Origin: an uncultured Eubacterium sp.
Lineage (GTDB): Bacteria; Bacillota; Clostridia; Lachnospirales; Lachnospiraceae
Assembly (NCBI GenBank): GCA_900548465.1
Contig: URKY01000001.1
Coordinates: 1 to 64,000, forward strand
Length of the DNA stretch: 64,000 bases
Reading direction: 5' to 3'
Shown here: piece after piece, positions 1 through 8,215 of the stretch
Layout: each line of letters begins with the position of its first letter
How positions within the stretch are numbered: position 1 is the stretch's first letter
Position numbers and translations under genes: made by a program
The notes under the pieces: model-generated
What the model was told of the DNA's origin: nothing
Database searches by the model: none
The model's input: the letters and a program-made list of their open reading frames with translations, nothing else

Positions 1-1
1 T

Positions 2-820
2 GCCAATGTGCCGGCAGAAAACATAGTATTGCCAACATCAGTAAAAGAAATTGACAATGATGCATTTGCAAATTCAGGCGTTAAAAGTGTTACAATACCG
101 GAAGGGATAACACGTATAAGGTTTGAAGCGTTTAAAAACTGCGAGTCATTAAGTACAGTTAATTTTAATGCAGTAAACTGCGAAGGAACGGTGAGCCCGG
201 TTTTTGCAGGATGTAAGAACTTAAAGACAATTAACATAGGTTCAAAAGTAACCTTGATAGGTTCATATATGTTTGCCAATGTGCCGGCAGAAAACATAGT
301 ATTGCCAACATCAGTAAAAGAAATTGACTATGATGCATTTGCAAATTCAGAACTAAAAAGTATTACCATACCGGAGAATGTTCAGAATATATCATTTGAA
401 GTTTTTAAAGGTTGTAAAAATTTTAAGGACATATATTATGGAGGCTCAAAGCAGGGCTGGCTAAAAATTAGAATAAGTGACAATAATAAGGAACTTAAAA
501 ATGCCACAATCCATTTTGCTAAGATACAGGTTCAGCCATCAAAGGTTTTGAAAGCTAACAAGAAGAAAAAAGCAAAAAAGGTAAAGATTAAAATTTTAAA
601 AGTAGCTTCATCATATGGTTACAGAGTTCAGGTTTCAACAACTAAAAATTTCAAAAAGAAAATTCTGGACAAGAAAGTTAAGAAGTGCAGTTTCACGCTT
701 TCAAACTCTAAGTTGAAGAAAAAGAAAAAAATATATGTGCGAGTACAGAATTCTCAGTTATATAATGGAAAGGTTTTAAACTCTAGTTGGTCTAAAGCTT
801 ATAAAGTTAAAATTAAATAA
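2..820 (+). CDS. Leucine-rich-repeat (BspA-type) secreted surface protein, 3' part only
   Basis: The frame is open to the left edge, so this is the C-terminal 272 residues of a larger protein. Residues 1-170 are LRR_5/BspA-type repeats with the recurring pattern of a cluster such as 'LPTSVKEID-DAFANS-LKSITIPE'. The last ~100 residues form a lysine-rich fibronectin-III-like module that ends at the stop. A near-identical stretch occurs at 1-79 and again at 274-352 (273 bp apart, 91 codons), so the repeats have been duplicated recently. BspA-type LRR proteins are typically cell-surface adhesins. The signal peptide would lie outside the window. The Lys-rich end resembles those of the next gene and of the gene at 46828; charge-based binding to wall or polysaccharide is my inference. 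Confidence 0.85.
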   Translation, partial: ANVPAENIVLPTSVKEIDNDAFANSGVKSVTIPEGITRIRFEAFKNCESLSTVNFNAVNCEGTVSPVFAGCKNLKTINIGSKVTLIGSYMFANVPAENIVLPTSVKEIDYDAFANSELKSITIPENVQNISFEVFKGCKNFKDIYYGGSKQGWLKIRISDNNKELKNATIHFAKIQVQPSKVLKANKKKKAKKVKIKILKVASSYGYRVQVSTTKNFKKKILDKKVKKCSFTLSNSKLKKKKKIYVRVQNSQLYNGKVLNSSWSKAYKVKIK

Positions 821-846
821 AAGTTAATAGTGAAAAAAGCAAAAAA

Positions 847-876
847 TTGTAAAATATACTTTTTTAGAGATTATAA
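847..876 (+). promoter_or_regulatory. Possible promoter of the secreted protein gene at 924
   Basis: TTGTAA (847-852) and TTATAA (871-876) are separated by 18 bp in the intergenic gap. The -10 box is only about 48 bp ahead of the ATG. The AT-richness of the gap makes chance matches likely. Confidence 0.3.
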
Positions 877-923
877 AAAAGGAGTGTTATTTGACACTAC
901 CAAGAATAAAGAGGGAGAAAAAG

Positions 924-2147
924 ATGGAAATTAAAGAAAAAATTATTTTAGGTGTACTGGCAGTAATGGTGCTGCTGGGTGGAACAAAAGCTGTGTCAGC
1001 TAAAAATATAGAACAGGATGCAGTTGTTAATAAGGTGGATTCTATTATGGTTTCGGATCCTTCAAGTGTGAGCAATACATATAATTGGGGTTCTGGAACA
1101 TCAAGCATAACAGATGTATATAAAGTTAAATTCACATTAACAAATACTGCATATGTGAAAGTATCTGTAAATTCAACAGTTTGCTATAGTAATCTTTCAA
1201 ATCTTGGAGCTTTAACTAACGCAAGAGTGACAACATCAGGTGGCAAACAAGTAGGTAAATCTGTAGGAAGTAATAGTGATTATATAGATGCATATGAAAA
1301 TTATGCAGGATATTTTATTTTAGAAAAAGGTACTTATTATGTAGAATATGATGGTAAAAAAGATAGTTATTATGGGAAAGATTCATCTGGTAAAGTAACA
1401 ACAACCATTGAAGCTCAATATTTAAATAGAACTGGAAATGTTAATGGTATATCATCAAAGTCAATGATACCACTAACAAATGGGAAAGTAAGTTACGGTT
1501 ACATTTCAAATCTTTATGGTGAACAATACTTTGAAATCACACTTAATAAAAAATCAAAGGTTAATTTTAATATGTCTATAGCTGACACTCCATCATGCTT
1601 CAATCCGGAGGTGACATATGATTTAGTATCTTTGGGTGGAGTTAGTTATCAGTCAAAAATCAATCAACAACCATCAAGTAGTAAAGGTTATGACGATTAC
1701 GTATTAGGTACTCAAAGATATAGTTCACATTCTTATGGACCTTATCCTAGCAGTGGAAGTACCGGATATGTAACAGTGCCTGCTGGAACTTACTACTTAA
1801 AAATTGCTGTAAGTAGTGATAAAGAGAATAATGTGGGCGAAATTAAAGTAACTCCAAATGTTATTGAAGAAAATTCAAATAAGAATACTAATCCGGTTGT
1901 TAAAACATTAAACCCACCTAAACTGAAATCTTACAAGAAAAATACAAAGAAAATTACGGGTACGGCAACAAAGGGCAGTGTTGTAAAAATTAAGATTGGA
2001 AAGAAAACATATACAGTAAAGGTTAAAAAGAATGGAAAGTTTAAGGTTAAGTTGAGAAAGAAACTAAAGAAGAATCAGAAAATTAGAGTATATGCTAAAA
2101 AGAATGGATATAAAAGGAGTAAAACAATCGTATTTAAAGTGAAATAA
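924..2147 (+). CDS. Secreted protein with C-terminal lysine-rich Ig-like module
   Basis: Unknown function; 407 residues. The N terminus has a clear signal peptide: charged start, hydrophobic IILGVLAVMVLLGG, then a small-residue cleavage region around AVSA. The middle (roughly 30-320) is Ser/Thr/Tyr/Gly-rich and includes segments resembling pre-peptidase C-terminal (PPC-like) beta domains, such as the 'GTYYVEYDG' and 'AGTYYLKIAVSSD' strands. The final ~80 residues are a bacterial Ig-like module with very many lysines. I chose ATG 924 because GAGGGAG lies six bases upstream and the protein then begins with the signal peptide. A TTG at 891, also preceded by GGAG, would add 11 charged residues. 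It follows the LRR gene by about 100 bp and could be a second surface protein of the same cluster. Confidence 0.75.
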   Translation: MEIKEKIILGVLAVMVLLGGTKAVSAKNIEQDAVVNKVDSIMVSDPSSVSNTYNWGSGTSSITDVYKVKFTLTNTAYVKVSVNSTVCYSNLSNLGALTNARVTTSGGKQVGKSVGSNSDYIDAYENYAGYFILEKGTYYVEYDGKKDSYYGKDSSGKVTTTIEAQYLNRTGNVNGISSKSMIPLTNGKVSYGYISNLYGEQYFEITLNKKSKVNFNMSIADTPSCFNPEVTYDLVSLGGVSYQSKINQQPSSSKGYDDYVLGTQRYSSHSYGPYPSSGSTGYVTVPAGTYYLKIAVSSDKENNVGEIKVTPNVIEENSNKNTNPVVKTLNPPKLKSYKKNTKKITGTATKGSVVKIKIGKKTYTVKVKKNGKFKVKLRKKLKKNQKIRVYAKKNGYKRSKTIVFKVK

Positions 2148-2220
2148 AGAGTGGATAATATAAAATTATATAGCAAATTAATTCTGAAGTAATTAAAAAT
2201 AATAGCAATAAAAAATAAAG

Positions 2221-2243
2221 GGGGCAGCCAAATTGGTTGCCCC
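2221..2243 (+). terminator. Hairpin terminator after the secreted protein gene
   Basis: GGGGCAGCCAA (2221-2231) pairs with TTGGTTGCCCC (2233-2243) with one G-T pair. The stem sits 73 bp after the stop codon at 2147. The following tract is AT-rich but not a pure T run. Confidence 0.6.
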
Positions 2244-2335
2244 TTATAAAATATATTATCGATTCCATTTCAGGGCGGAATCCAGCCATAAAAGAATCAA
2301 ACAGTGATTTGGAAGAAGATTTTATACGAATTAAC

Positions 2336-2364
2336 TTGCAAAACAGGGAATTTTTTCTTATCAT
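2336..2364 (+). promoter_or_regulatory. Promoter of candidate small RNA
   Basis: TTGCAA (2336-2341), 17-bp spacer, TATCAT (2359-2364). The predicted start near 2371 begins a stretch with no open reading frame that ends in a strong terminator at 2458-2500. Confidence 0.5.
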
Positions 2365-2370
2365 AATAGT

Positions 2371-2500
2371 GTTAGTGTGACTGCTATTAGCAAAGAGCCG
2401 TTATCCTTAGGACATAGATCCTGTATTTAGGCCATGCTTGCGGCACATGAGGCAGAGAGAAAGAACGAACTGTGGTAGGGGCTGTTCTTTCTTTTTTTTT
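2371..2500 (+). ncRNA. Candidate ~130-nt intergenic small RNA
   Basis: The stretch lies between its own promoter-like element and a textbook Rho-independent terminator (AGAAAGAAC at 2458-2466, GTTCTTTCT at 2484-2492, then a T run to 2500). Inside are several short hairpins: TGC-TATTA-GCA near 2382, AGGA-CATAGA-TCCT near 2409 and a CATG...CATG pair near 2434-2449. I cannot match it to a known family by eye. It sits at the left boundary of the higher-GC two-component block. It could be an independent sRNA or an attenuated leader for the kinase gene at 2601, which begins 100 bp after the terminator. Confidence 0.45.
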
Positions 2501-2600
2501 CAACGATGGTATGAAATGCGTTATCATGTGGTCGAAACTGTGCAAATATAGTAAGATAGAAGTGATAGAAAATATAGAATAATACAGTAAAGGAATACAT

Positions 2601-4256
2601 TTGAATACGCTAATGAAAAAGAAAAACGAATCCAGTGAACAGTTGAATATCCAGCTCTTTTTGCTATGTATGCTCGCGGCATTGCTCTGTCGCAGATTAG
2701 GAAAAATAAGTTCGCTCCGCATTATATGTGGTATGCTGCGGACAATGATCTACGTTGGAGTATATATCGGATGGGGCATCAGTATTTATAAAAGAGTTAT
2801 TCAGAAATCGGTGCGGAATGTATTGATTTTTATAGCAGAATTGATCATATTCTGGTTTGTTGTGCGCACGACAAAATATTTTTTCACAATGGATAACCAG
2901 ATCGCGCGTTACTTGTGGTACAGCTATTACATACCGATGTTGTTCATTCCTGTAGCAGTATTGCAGGCAGCATTCTTTCTCGGAAAGTCGGAAGAATATC
3001 GGTTGCCTAAATGGTTAAAAGGAGTATATATTCCAACAGCTGTCTTAGTTCTGCTTGTGCTGTCCAATGATCTGCACCAGCTCGTATTTTCCTTTCCGGC
3101 AGGGTCTGCGTGGTCAGACAGTCATTACACATACGGATGGGGCTATTATGTGGTGTTGATTTGGGAAGTAGTCTGCGCTCTAACTGCTTTTGTTCTGATG
3201 ATTTACAAGTGCAGGCATTCACAGAAAAAGAAATACCTTCCCCTTTTTGGGATTGGCGCTGCAGTTCTCTATGCAGTGCTCTTCATAAGCGGTGTGGCGT
3301 GGGTACAGGAAATTGGCGGAGACATTACCGCTGTCTTATGTCTGTTTTTCGTTGGCATACTGGAAAGCTGTGTGCGCTGCGGATTGATCCAGACAAATAC
3401 TGGGTACGATCAACTGTTTGAAGTCTGTACATTGGGTGCTCAGATCACGGATCAGAATTACAACGTTTGTTATGCATCTGCGAATGCAATGCCATTATCG
3501 AAAAAGACGATGAAGGATGCGGTGGAGAAGGATGTGGTGATCGATAAAAAGACGCGGATCCAGAACCGAACAATTCGTGGTGGTCATGTTCTCTGGCAGG
3601 AAGATATGGAAGACATTATTAAGCTTCTTGAGAGAATGGAAGAAAATAGAAAGACGATCGAAGAAAGTAACTGTATCGAGCAGGAAAATTATCAGACGAA
3701 GGCAGCCATCAATATGCTGCGTGAGAAAAACCGCTTATTCGACAAGCTGCAGACACAGACTGCCAAACAGATCAATCTTTTAAATGAATTGCTCAATCGT
3801 TACGAAGAGGAAGAAGAGCTGGAGAAAAGCCGTAGCCTTTTAGTGAAAATCAGCCTCATTGGAACATATATAAAAAGACGCGGAAATCTAGAGTTTATCG
3901 AAGAAAGATCAAAAGTATCAGACGTCGTCGAGTTGGAAGCCTGTATAGAGGAATCCTTTTCCAGTTTACGATTGTTAGATATTGACTGCGCATGCTCATT
4001 CCCGGAAGGGGAGAAAATCTATGTAAGAGATGCTGTTGTTATGTATCAATTTTTTGAAAATGTAGTGGAAAAATGTGTAGACAGCTGCGCTTCGGTGTGG
4101 ATAAAGCTCCGCAGTCAGAGTGAAGATGTTCTATTCTGTATGGAGATCGAAAGCGAGACTGATCTTGCCTGTTTTTCAGAAATGGCACAGTCCTGCACAT
4201 GCGAAGATGGCATATGGCGATTTGTATTTACAGTGGAAAAGGCAGGTGAATCGTAA
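2601..4256 (+). CDS. Membrane sensor protein, histidine-kinase-like with N-terminal 7TM region
   Basis: 551 residues. Residues ~15-255 hold about seven or eight hydrophobic helices like the 7TM input domain of histidine kinases (HisKA_7TM type). A PAS-like stretch follows (~275-330), then a charged coiled coil (~335-425) in the place of a dimerisation domain, and a C-terminal ~110 residues resembling a degenerate HATPase domain: I see an N-box-like 'QFFENVVEKCVDSC' but no glycine-rich ATP lid. It is therefore probably a sensor or allosteric partner, not an active kinase. The TTG at 2601 is preceded by AAAGGA at a good distance; an ATG at 2613 would remove four residues. Its stop overlaps the next start by one base (TAATG), so the three genes to 6132 form one operon. 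Codon use is richer in GC than in the flanking genes. Confidence 0.7.
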   Translation: MNTLMKKKNESSEQLNIQLFLLCMLAALLCRRLGKISSLRIICGMLRTMIYVGVYIGWGISIYKRVIQKSVRNVLIFIAELIIFWFVVRTTKYFFTMDNQIARYLWYSYYIPMLFIPVAVLQAAFFLGKSEEYRLPKWLKGVYIPTAVLVLLVLSNDLHQLVFSFPAGSAWSDSHYTYGWGYYVVLIWEVVCALTAFVLMIYKCRHSQKKKYLPLFGIGAAVLYAVLFISGVAWVQEIGGDITAVLCLFFVGILESCVRCGLIQTNTGYDQLFEVCTLGAQITDQNYNVCYASANAMPLSKKTMKDAVEKDVVIDKKTRIQNRTIRGGHVLWQEDMEDIIKLLERMEENRKTIEESNCIEQENYQTKAAINMLREKNRLFDKLQTQTAKQINLLNELLNRYEEEEELEKSRSLLVKISLIGTYIKRRGNLEFIEERSKVSDVVELEACIEESFSSLRLLDIDCACSFPEGEKIYVRDAVVMYQFFENVVEKCVDSCASVWIKLRSQSEDVLFCMEIESETDLACFSEMAQSCTCEDGIWRFVFTVEKAGES

Positions 4257-5497
4257 TGCAGACATTTTTGATGCTGGCAATATTATTAAGTCTCGTGGCG
4301 AGTTTGATCTTGCTTCTTGTTTTCCACGATATGAAGATCGACAATCGAAAGTGGCATATGAATATCGCAATCTTCGTATTTTTGTTTCTTCTTGTAAATG
4401 CATTGGCCTATTCTTACGAGGCAGAGCGAGGAAAACCAGCTTATTTTCAAATGCCGGATGTCTCACTGTGGATTTGGTGGTGCATCGTCGGTGTGATCGA
4501 TGGATTGCTTATCTGGGAAGGATTTTGGATGCATCGTACAAGAAAAGAAAAAATCCGACAGAATTCTATTAAAGAGGCGATGAATGTATTGCCCATTGGA
4601 ATCTGTTATTTTACAGAAGATGGATATGTGAAACTTTGCAATGAACAGATGTATCGCCTATTTCAAACAATCGCTCACAGAGATTTGCAAAAGCAAGAGG
4701 AATTAAAAGAGGCACTGTGCCTGTGTGAGCGTTATGGCGTGAGCCGGATTAACAACAAAGAAATCTACCTTTTTCCTGACGGGAAGGCATGGAGCTATCG
4801 GGAAAATAAAGTGACAGACCGGAAAGGAAAGGCTTATACAGAAGCTATTTTCCTGGATATTACAAAAAAATATGAAGAAAAAATAAATCTGACAAAGCAG
4901 ACCGAACAGTTAAAAGAAATAGCAAAAGAACTCCGCTATCTGTCGGATAATGTGTTAATCTTGACGCGTGAACGTGAAGTACTTGCGGCAAAGACAAAGC
5001 TTCACGATCAGATGGGAGCCGGACTGACTGCGATCCGACAGAGTCTGACACAGGAGAATGCAGATGATAAAGAGGCGGTGCGCTTATTTCGCCACGCCGT
5101 AAATGCAATCTGGAACGACAACCAATATCCGCTGGAAGAAGGCGATTTTGAAAGATTTCTGCAGGATGCAAAGACACTTGGCGTAGAAGTGGTGTGTGTG
5201 GGAGATTTGCCGGAGTCAGAAGAACTGGCTAGTATCTGCATCCTTGCAATGCGCGAGTGTCTGACAAATGGCGTCTGCCATGCCGGTGCGACAGAGCTCT
5301 CCATCCAGATGCAAAATGAAAATCATCAATACAGCATTTGCATCACAAATAATGGAGCAGCGCCGGATAAAGAGATCATTCCAAAAGGCGGATTGTATAA
5401 TATTTCCCGACATGTATTTGACTATGGTGGAGAAATGCGAATACAGTCATTTCCGTACTTTGCGTTGACGATTACATTTCAAGAGGAGAGAGTATGA
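4256..5497 (+). CDS. Two-component sensor histidine kinase (HisKA_3/NarX-like) with PAS domain
   Basis: 413 residues. Three membrane helices occupy roughly residues 3-23, 35-52 and 70-92. A PAS-like domain follows (~105-200, ending in 'AIFLDITKKYEEK'). A short coiled coil leads to the phosphoacceptor motif LHDQMGAGLTAIRQ, where the histidine is about residue 250. The C-terminal HATPase has an N box (MRECLTNGVCHA) and a G-box-like KGGLYNISRHVFDYGG. This arrangement is that of kinases that phosphorylate NarL/LuxR-type regulators, and exactly such a regulator follows with a 4-bp overlap. It probably works as a pair with the preceding kinase-like gene, with which it overlaps by one base. The signal sensed is unknown. 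Confidence 0.85.
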   Translation: MQTFLMLAILLSLVASLILLLVFHDMKIDNRKWHMNIAIFVFLFLLVNALAYSYEAERGKPAYFQMPDVSLWIWWCIVGVIDGLLIWEGFWMHRTRKEKIRQNSIKEAMNVLPIGICYFTEDGYVKLCNEQMYRLFQTIAHRDLQKQEELKEALCLCERYGVSRINNKEIYLFPDGKAWSYRENKVTDRKGKAYTEAIFLDITKKYEEKINLTKQTEQLKEIAKELRYLSDNVLILTREREVLAAKTKLHDQMGAGLTAIRQSLTQENADDKEAVRLFRHAVNAIWNDNQYPLEEGDFERFLQDAKTLGVEVVCVGDLPESEELASICILAMRECLTNGVCHAGATELSIQMQNENHQYSICITNNGAAPDKEIIPKGGLYNISRHVFDYGGEMRIQSFPYFALTITFQEERV

Positions 5498-6132
5498 AAC
5501 AGGTATTAATTGTAGAGGATCAGAGGATGCCGCGTGAAAATATGGAGAGAGTAATCTCAGAGAGCAATAATTATGAGTTTGCGGCAAGCGTAAATGGGGC
5601 GGATGTCGCCCTTGCTATATGTAGAAGACAGCGGATTGACCTTGTGTTGATGGACGTATGCACATCCGGAAATAAAGATGGGATCGAAGCGGCAGCAGAA
5701 ATAAAGGCAGAGTTTCCAAATATAAAAATCATTATCGTAACTTCCATGGTGGAAGTCGGATATTTGCAGCGGGCAAGAGAGGCGAAAGTAGACAGCTTCT
5801 GGTATAAGGATATTAGCCCTGAACGATTGATTGATGTGATTAATCGGACGATGGACGGGGAAAGTGTATTTCCAGATAAAACACCGAGCGTACAGCTTGG
5901 TCTCGCGGATAGTTCAGAATTTACCAATAAAGAGATAGAAGTGCTTCGCTTTGTGTGCGATGGGCTTGAGTACAGCGAGATCGCAGAGCGGATGAACATT
6001 TCCGTAAGGACGGTGAAATTCCATGTCTCTAATATTTTGTCAAAAACCGGTTATGCCAATAAGACGCGGCTGGCAATCGCAGTGACAAATAAAAACTTTA
6101 TCATTCCGAGCAGCTCGGAAAAAATTCAATAA
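5494..6132 (+). CDS. Response regulator, NarL/LuxR family
   Basis: 212 residues. The receiver domain spans ~1-120 with acidic pocket residues near the start (VEDQ), the phosphoacceptor Asp54 in VLMD, and the Lys of 'FWYKDI'. The C-terminal LuxR HTH (~145-205) shows the usual 'FTNKEIEVLRFVCDGLEYSEIAE' type segment followed by NISVRTVKFHVSNIL. It overlaps the kinase gene by 4 bp. The most likely targets are its own operon and the secreted protein gene immediately downstream, whose promoter region contains two inverted repeats (6178-6213). The direct-target idea is inference. Confidence 0.93.
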   Translation: MKQVLIVEDQRMPRENMERVISESNNYEFAASVNGADVALAICRRQRIDLVLMDVCTSGNKDGIEAAAEIKAEFPNIKIIIVTSMVEVGYLQRAREAKVDSFWYKDISPERLIDVINRTMDGESVFPDKTPSVQLGLADSSEFTNKEIEVLRFVCDGLEYSEIAERMNISVRTVKFHVSNILSKTGYANKTRLAIAVTNKNFIIPSSSEKIQ

Positions 6133-6177
6133 TATTCGCACTTTGTTCAGAAAATATTTGTTTACATATTGAAATTC

Positions 6178-6240
6178 TCAGTAAAATACTGAAAACCTGT
6201 CCTTGAGTACAGGGTAAAAAACGAATGCATTTGTTATACT
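6178..6240 (+). promoter_or_regulatory. Likely activator-dependent promoter of the secreted protein gene at 6317
   Basis: An extended -10 element TGTTATACT (TG at 6232-6233, TATACT 6235-6240) has no good -35 box 17 bp upstream (GGGTAA). In place of one there are two inverted repeats: TCAGTA-AAA-TACTGA (6178-6192) and CCTGT-N8-ACAGG (6196-6213). With a start near 6247 their centres fall at about -62 and -42, normal positions for an activator. The response regulator encoded just upstream is the obvious candidate. Confidence 0.5.
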
Positions 6241-6316
6241 TTAACTAGAGAAATCGTGTCGTTTTTAAAAGATACTCTGGAACTTATTAAAAGAAGATAA
6301 GAAGGAGGGACAAGTT

Positions 6317-8059
6317 ATGAGGAAATTAAAGTCGAAACGAATAGGTGACTATTTACTGAAGGGATTGCTGCTATGCGCCCTGGTTGTAGGTGGCTGGTTC
6401 ACAACTGATATTGGAGTGAAAGCGGAATCTGTTACGCACTCAGTGGAATTTAAATCTGCAGGATCACAAATAGTACAATTTGAGAGAACAGATGGGCTTG
6501 AACAGCATATTGAAGTAACAAATAATACACAGAGGCCGATGAAAGTAACATTTTCGCACAATATTCCTGTGCGGAATTACCATACGAAATTATGGATAGG
6601 TGGTCATGAAGTTGCCAGCCGTATGGCTACAGCAGTAAAGGATGCAAATGTACTTTATTTATATCCGTGTCAGTGGGTAGAAAAGGCCTGTGAAGTGGAA
6701 TTTACAAGAAATGCAGCAGCTTATACGGATATTACTATCACCGCAGAATTCATTGATCAAAAAATCGGATTCAAAGAAGACGAGATTGGTCTTACAAAAG
6801 ATACAGCATATGAGATTCCGTTATCCGGACATCCGTACAGTCTTTATGAAGGTCTGACAGGAACGGGAACAGATGAACGTTGGTACAAGTTTAATGTTGC
6901 AGACAAAGCAGTGATTGATCCAAGCTTCCACCTTGTTAACACAGAAAGAGCAACTTATTTCGGACAGAATCGTACGTTCATTCGTGTCTATGACTCTAAT
7001 AATAATCAAATCTATAGCGAAGGATCCTCACAATACAATGGCAAAGAGGCGTGGGAGCCTGGAGCAAAGGTACTAACGCGTGGAATATATTATGTATGCA
7101 TATCTACTAGCAAGGGTGCTTATTACCCGGCAATTTTTGATTTTAATCTGAATGGACATAACTATATTTCGGCTGAGAAGATTAAATGTTCTCATCAAGA
7201 AGTAAAGAAATCACAGTTAGGAAACATAAAAGTCGTTGCAGAGACGGTACCTGCAAATTCCGATGATAAAATCGTAGAAGTATACGATCATATTTCTGGA
7301 AAGACATGGAACTATAACAGCAACAAGGTTGCTCATGGCGAAGTTCCAATCTATAATATTAAAGCTGGTAGACAGAGTTGGCTTACCTTCAAAACAAAGA
7401 ATGGAAAGACTTATACAACAAATCTTTATGTACCGGCAGAGAAATTAAAAAAACCTACAGTAGTGACTTATCATAATTATGCAAAAGTAACCGTAGGATC
7501 CACGAAGATGATGGGTACAAATGCTAGAATTCAGATTTACAAAGGTGGTAAGTGGATAACTGTAAAAACGGTGAAAGATTATAATTGTTATAAAGCAACT
7601 ATAGTAAAGAATCTGAAGCCGTTGACAACTTATAAGTTCCGTACGCAGGCTTATGCGAATGGAACAACCGGTACACCGTCTGACGTAGTGACATTGAAGA
7701 CTGGTTCGGCAGTGAAACCGGCTGTGAAGTCTATTAAGATTGTACAGAAGAAAAAGATGAAAGTAAGAGGCTGGACATCTCCAGGACACTGGAGTGGAGA
7801 TTACTGGTACCCACCGATTTACCACAAACCGTATACATGGACAAAATACAAAGTAAAAGTAACATTGAAGAAGAAAGTTCCGAAGATCGGCGGTATGAGG
7901 ATTGGTGATACATGGATAAAAGGCAATAAGAAAAGCTACACTGTATGGCTGCCAAAGGGAGCACAGACTGGTAAGAAGCTGAACATTTATATAAATACAG
8001 GATTAAGTAAGAGCAATGGTCAGGGACCGCGGATTAAAAAAGTGATCAGAGCGAAGTAA
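6317..8059 (+). CDS. Large secreted protein with PPC-like and fibronectin-III domains
   Basis: 580 residues, function unknown. A signal peptide is visible: positively charged start, LLKGLLLCALVVGGWF, cleavage near GVKAES. Residues ~160-280 look like a PPC-type beta domain (strands such as 'RTFIRVYDSNNNQIYSEG' and 'RGIYYVCISTS'). A fibronectin-III domain covers ~375-470 ('LKPLTTYKFRTQAY'). The last ~110 residues are basic and rich in Trp/Tyr/Pro (WSGDYWYPPIYHKPYTWTKY), suggesting a polymer-binding or surface-binding surface. No sortase motif or catalytic signature was recognised. It starts at an ATG with a strong GGAGGG site. It is transcribed from its own promoter 185 bp after the response regulator and shares the elevated GC of that operon. 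Confidence 0.75.
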   Translation: MRKLKSKRIGDYLLKGLLLCALVVGGWFTTDIGVKAESVTHSVEFKSAGSQIVQFERTDGLEQHIEVTNNTQRPMKVTFSHNIPVRNYHTKLWIGGHEVASRMATAVKDANVLYLYPCQWVEKACEVEFTRNAAAYTDITITAEFIDQKIGFKEDEIGLTKDTAYEIPLSGHPYSLYEGLTGTGTDERWYKFNVADKAVIDPSFHLVNTERATYFGQNRTFIRVYDSNNNQIYSEGSSQYNGKEAWEPGAKVLTRGIYYVCISTSKGAYYPAIFDFNLNGHNYISAEKIKCSHQEVKKSQLGNIKVVAETVPANSDDKIVEVYDHISGKTWNYNSNKVAHGEVPIYNIKAGRQSWLTFKTKNGKTYTTNLYVPAEKLKKPTVVTYHNYAKVTVGSTKMMGTNARIQIYKGGKWITVKTVKDYNCYKATIVKNLKPLTTYKFRTQAYANGTTGTPSDVVTLKTGSAVKPAVKSIKIVQKKKMKVRGWTSPGHWSGDYWYPPIYHKPYTWTKYKVKVTLKKKVPKIGGMRIGDTWIKGNKKSYTVWLPKGAQTGKKLNIYINTGLSKSNGQGPRIKKVIRAK

Positions 8060-8138
8060 AACTTCCTAAATAAAACACATCCCTGGACGGAACAAATGTA
8101 AAAATAAGAATAAAGTAAATACATAGTGAGAAAACGAA

Positions 8139-8168
8139 AAACCCGACGGTCTTGTGATCGTCGGGTTT
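8139..8168. terminator. Bidirectional terminator between convergent genes
   Basis: AAACCCGACG (8139-8148) and CGTCGGGTTT (8159-8168) form a perfect 10-bp stem with flanking A and T tracts. It lies between the secreted protein gene (plus) and the ACT protein gene (minus) and can serve both. Confidence 0.85.
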
Positions 8169-8215
8169 AGCTTTCTTCAGGCGCATCTGTCGAAAAAATA
8201 ATATCAACATCTAAA

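Noticed and set aside
891..923. TTG at 891 as start of the secreted protein gene
   Set aside because: GGAG precedes it, but the ATG at 924 also has a strong site and gives a standard signal peptide; kept as an alternative only.
2134..2364. 76-codon minus-strand frame over the 3' end of the secreted protein gene and the intergenic region
   Set aside because: It runs through a terminator hairpin and a promoter-like element, has no ribosome site and no recognisable similarity.
2250..2390. Plus-strand frame without stops reading like a protein fragment (SGRNPAIKESNSDLEEDF)
   Set aside because: No start codon with a ribosome site and no family recognised; possibly a gene remnant but not supportable.
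4120..4572. 150-codon plus-strand frame across the two kinase genes
   Set aside because: It is in another frame of two genes with clear domains and has no ribosome site.
7445..7825. 126-codon minus-strand frame inside the secreted protein gene
   Set aside because: Antisense shadow of a gene with signal peptide and recognisable domains; composition is Cys/His/Tyr-rich as expected from antisense reading.
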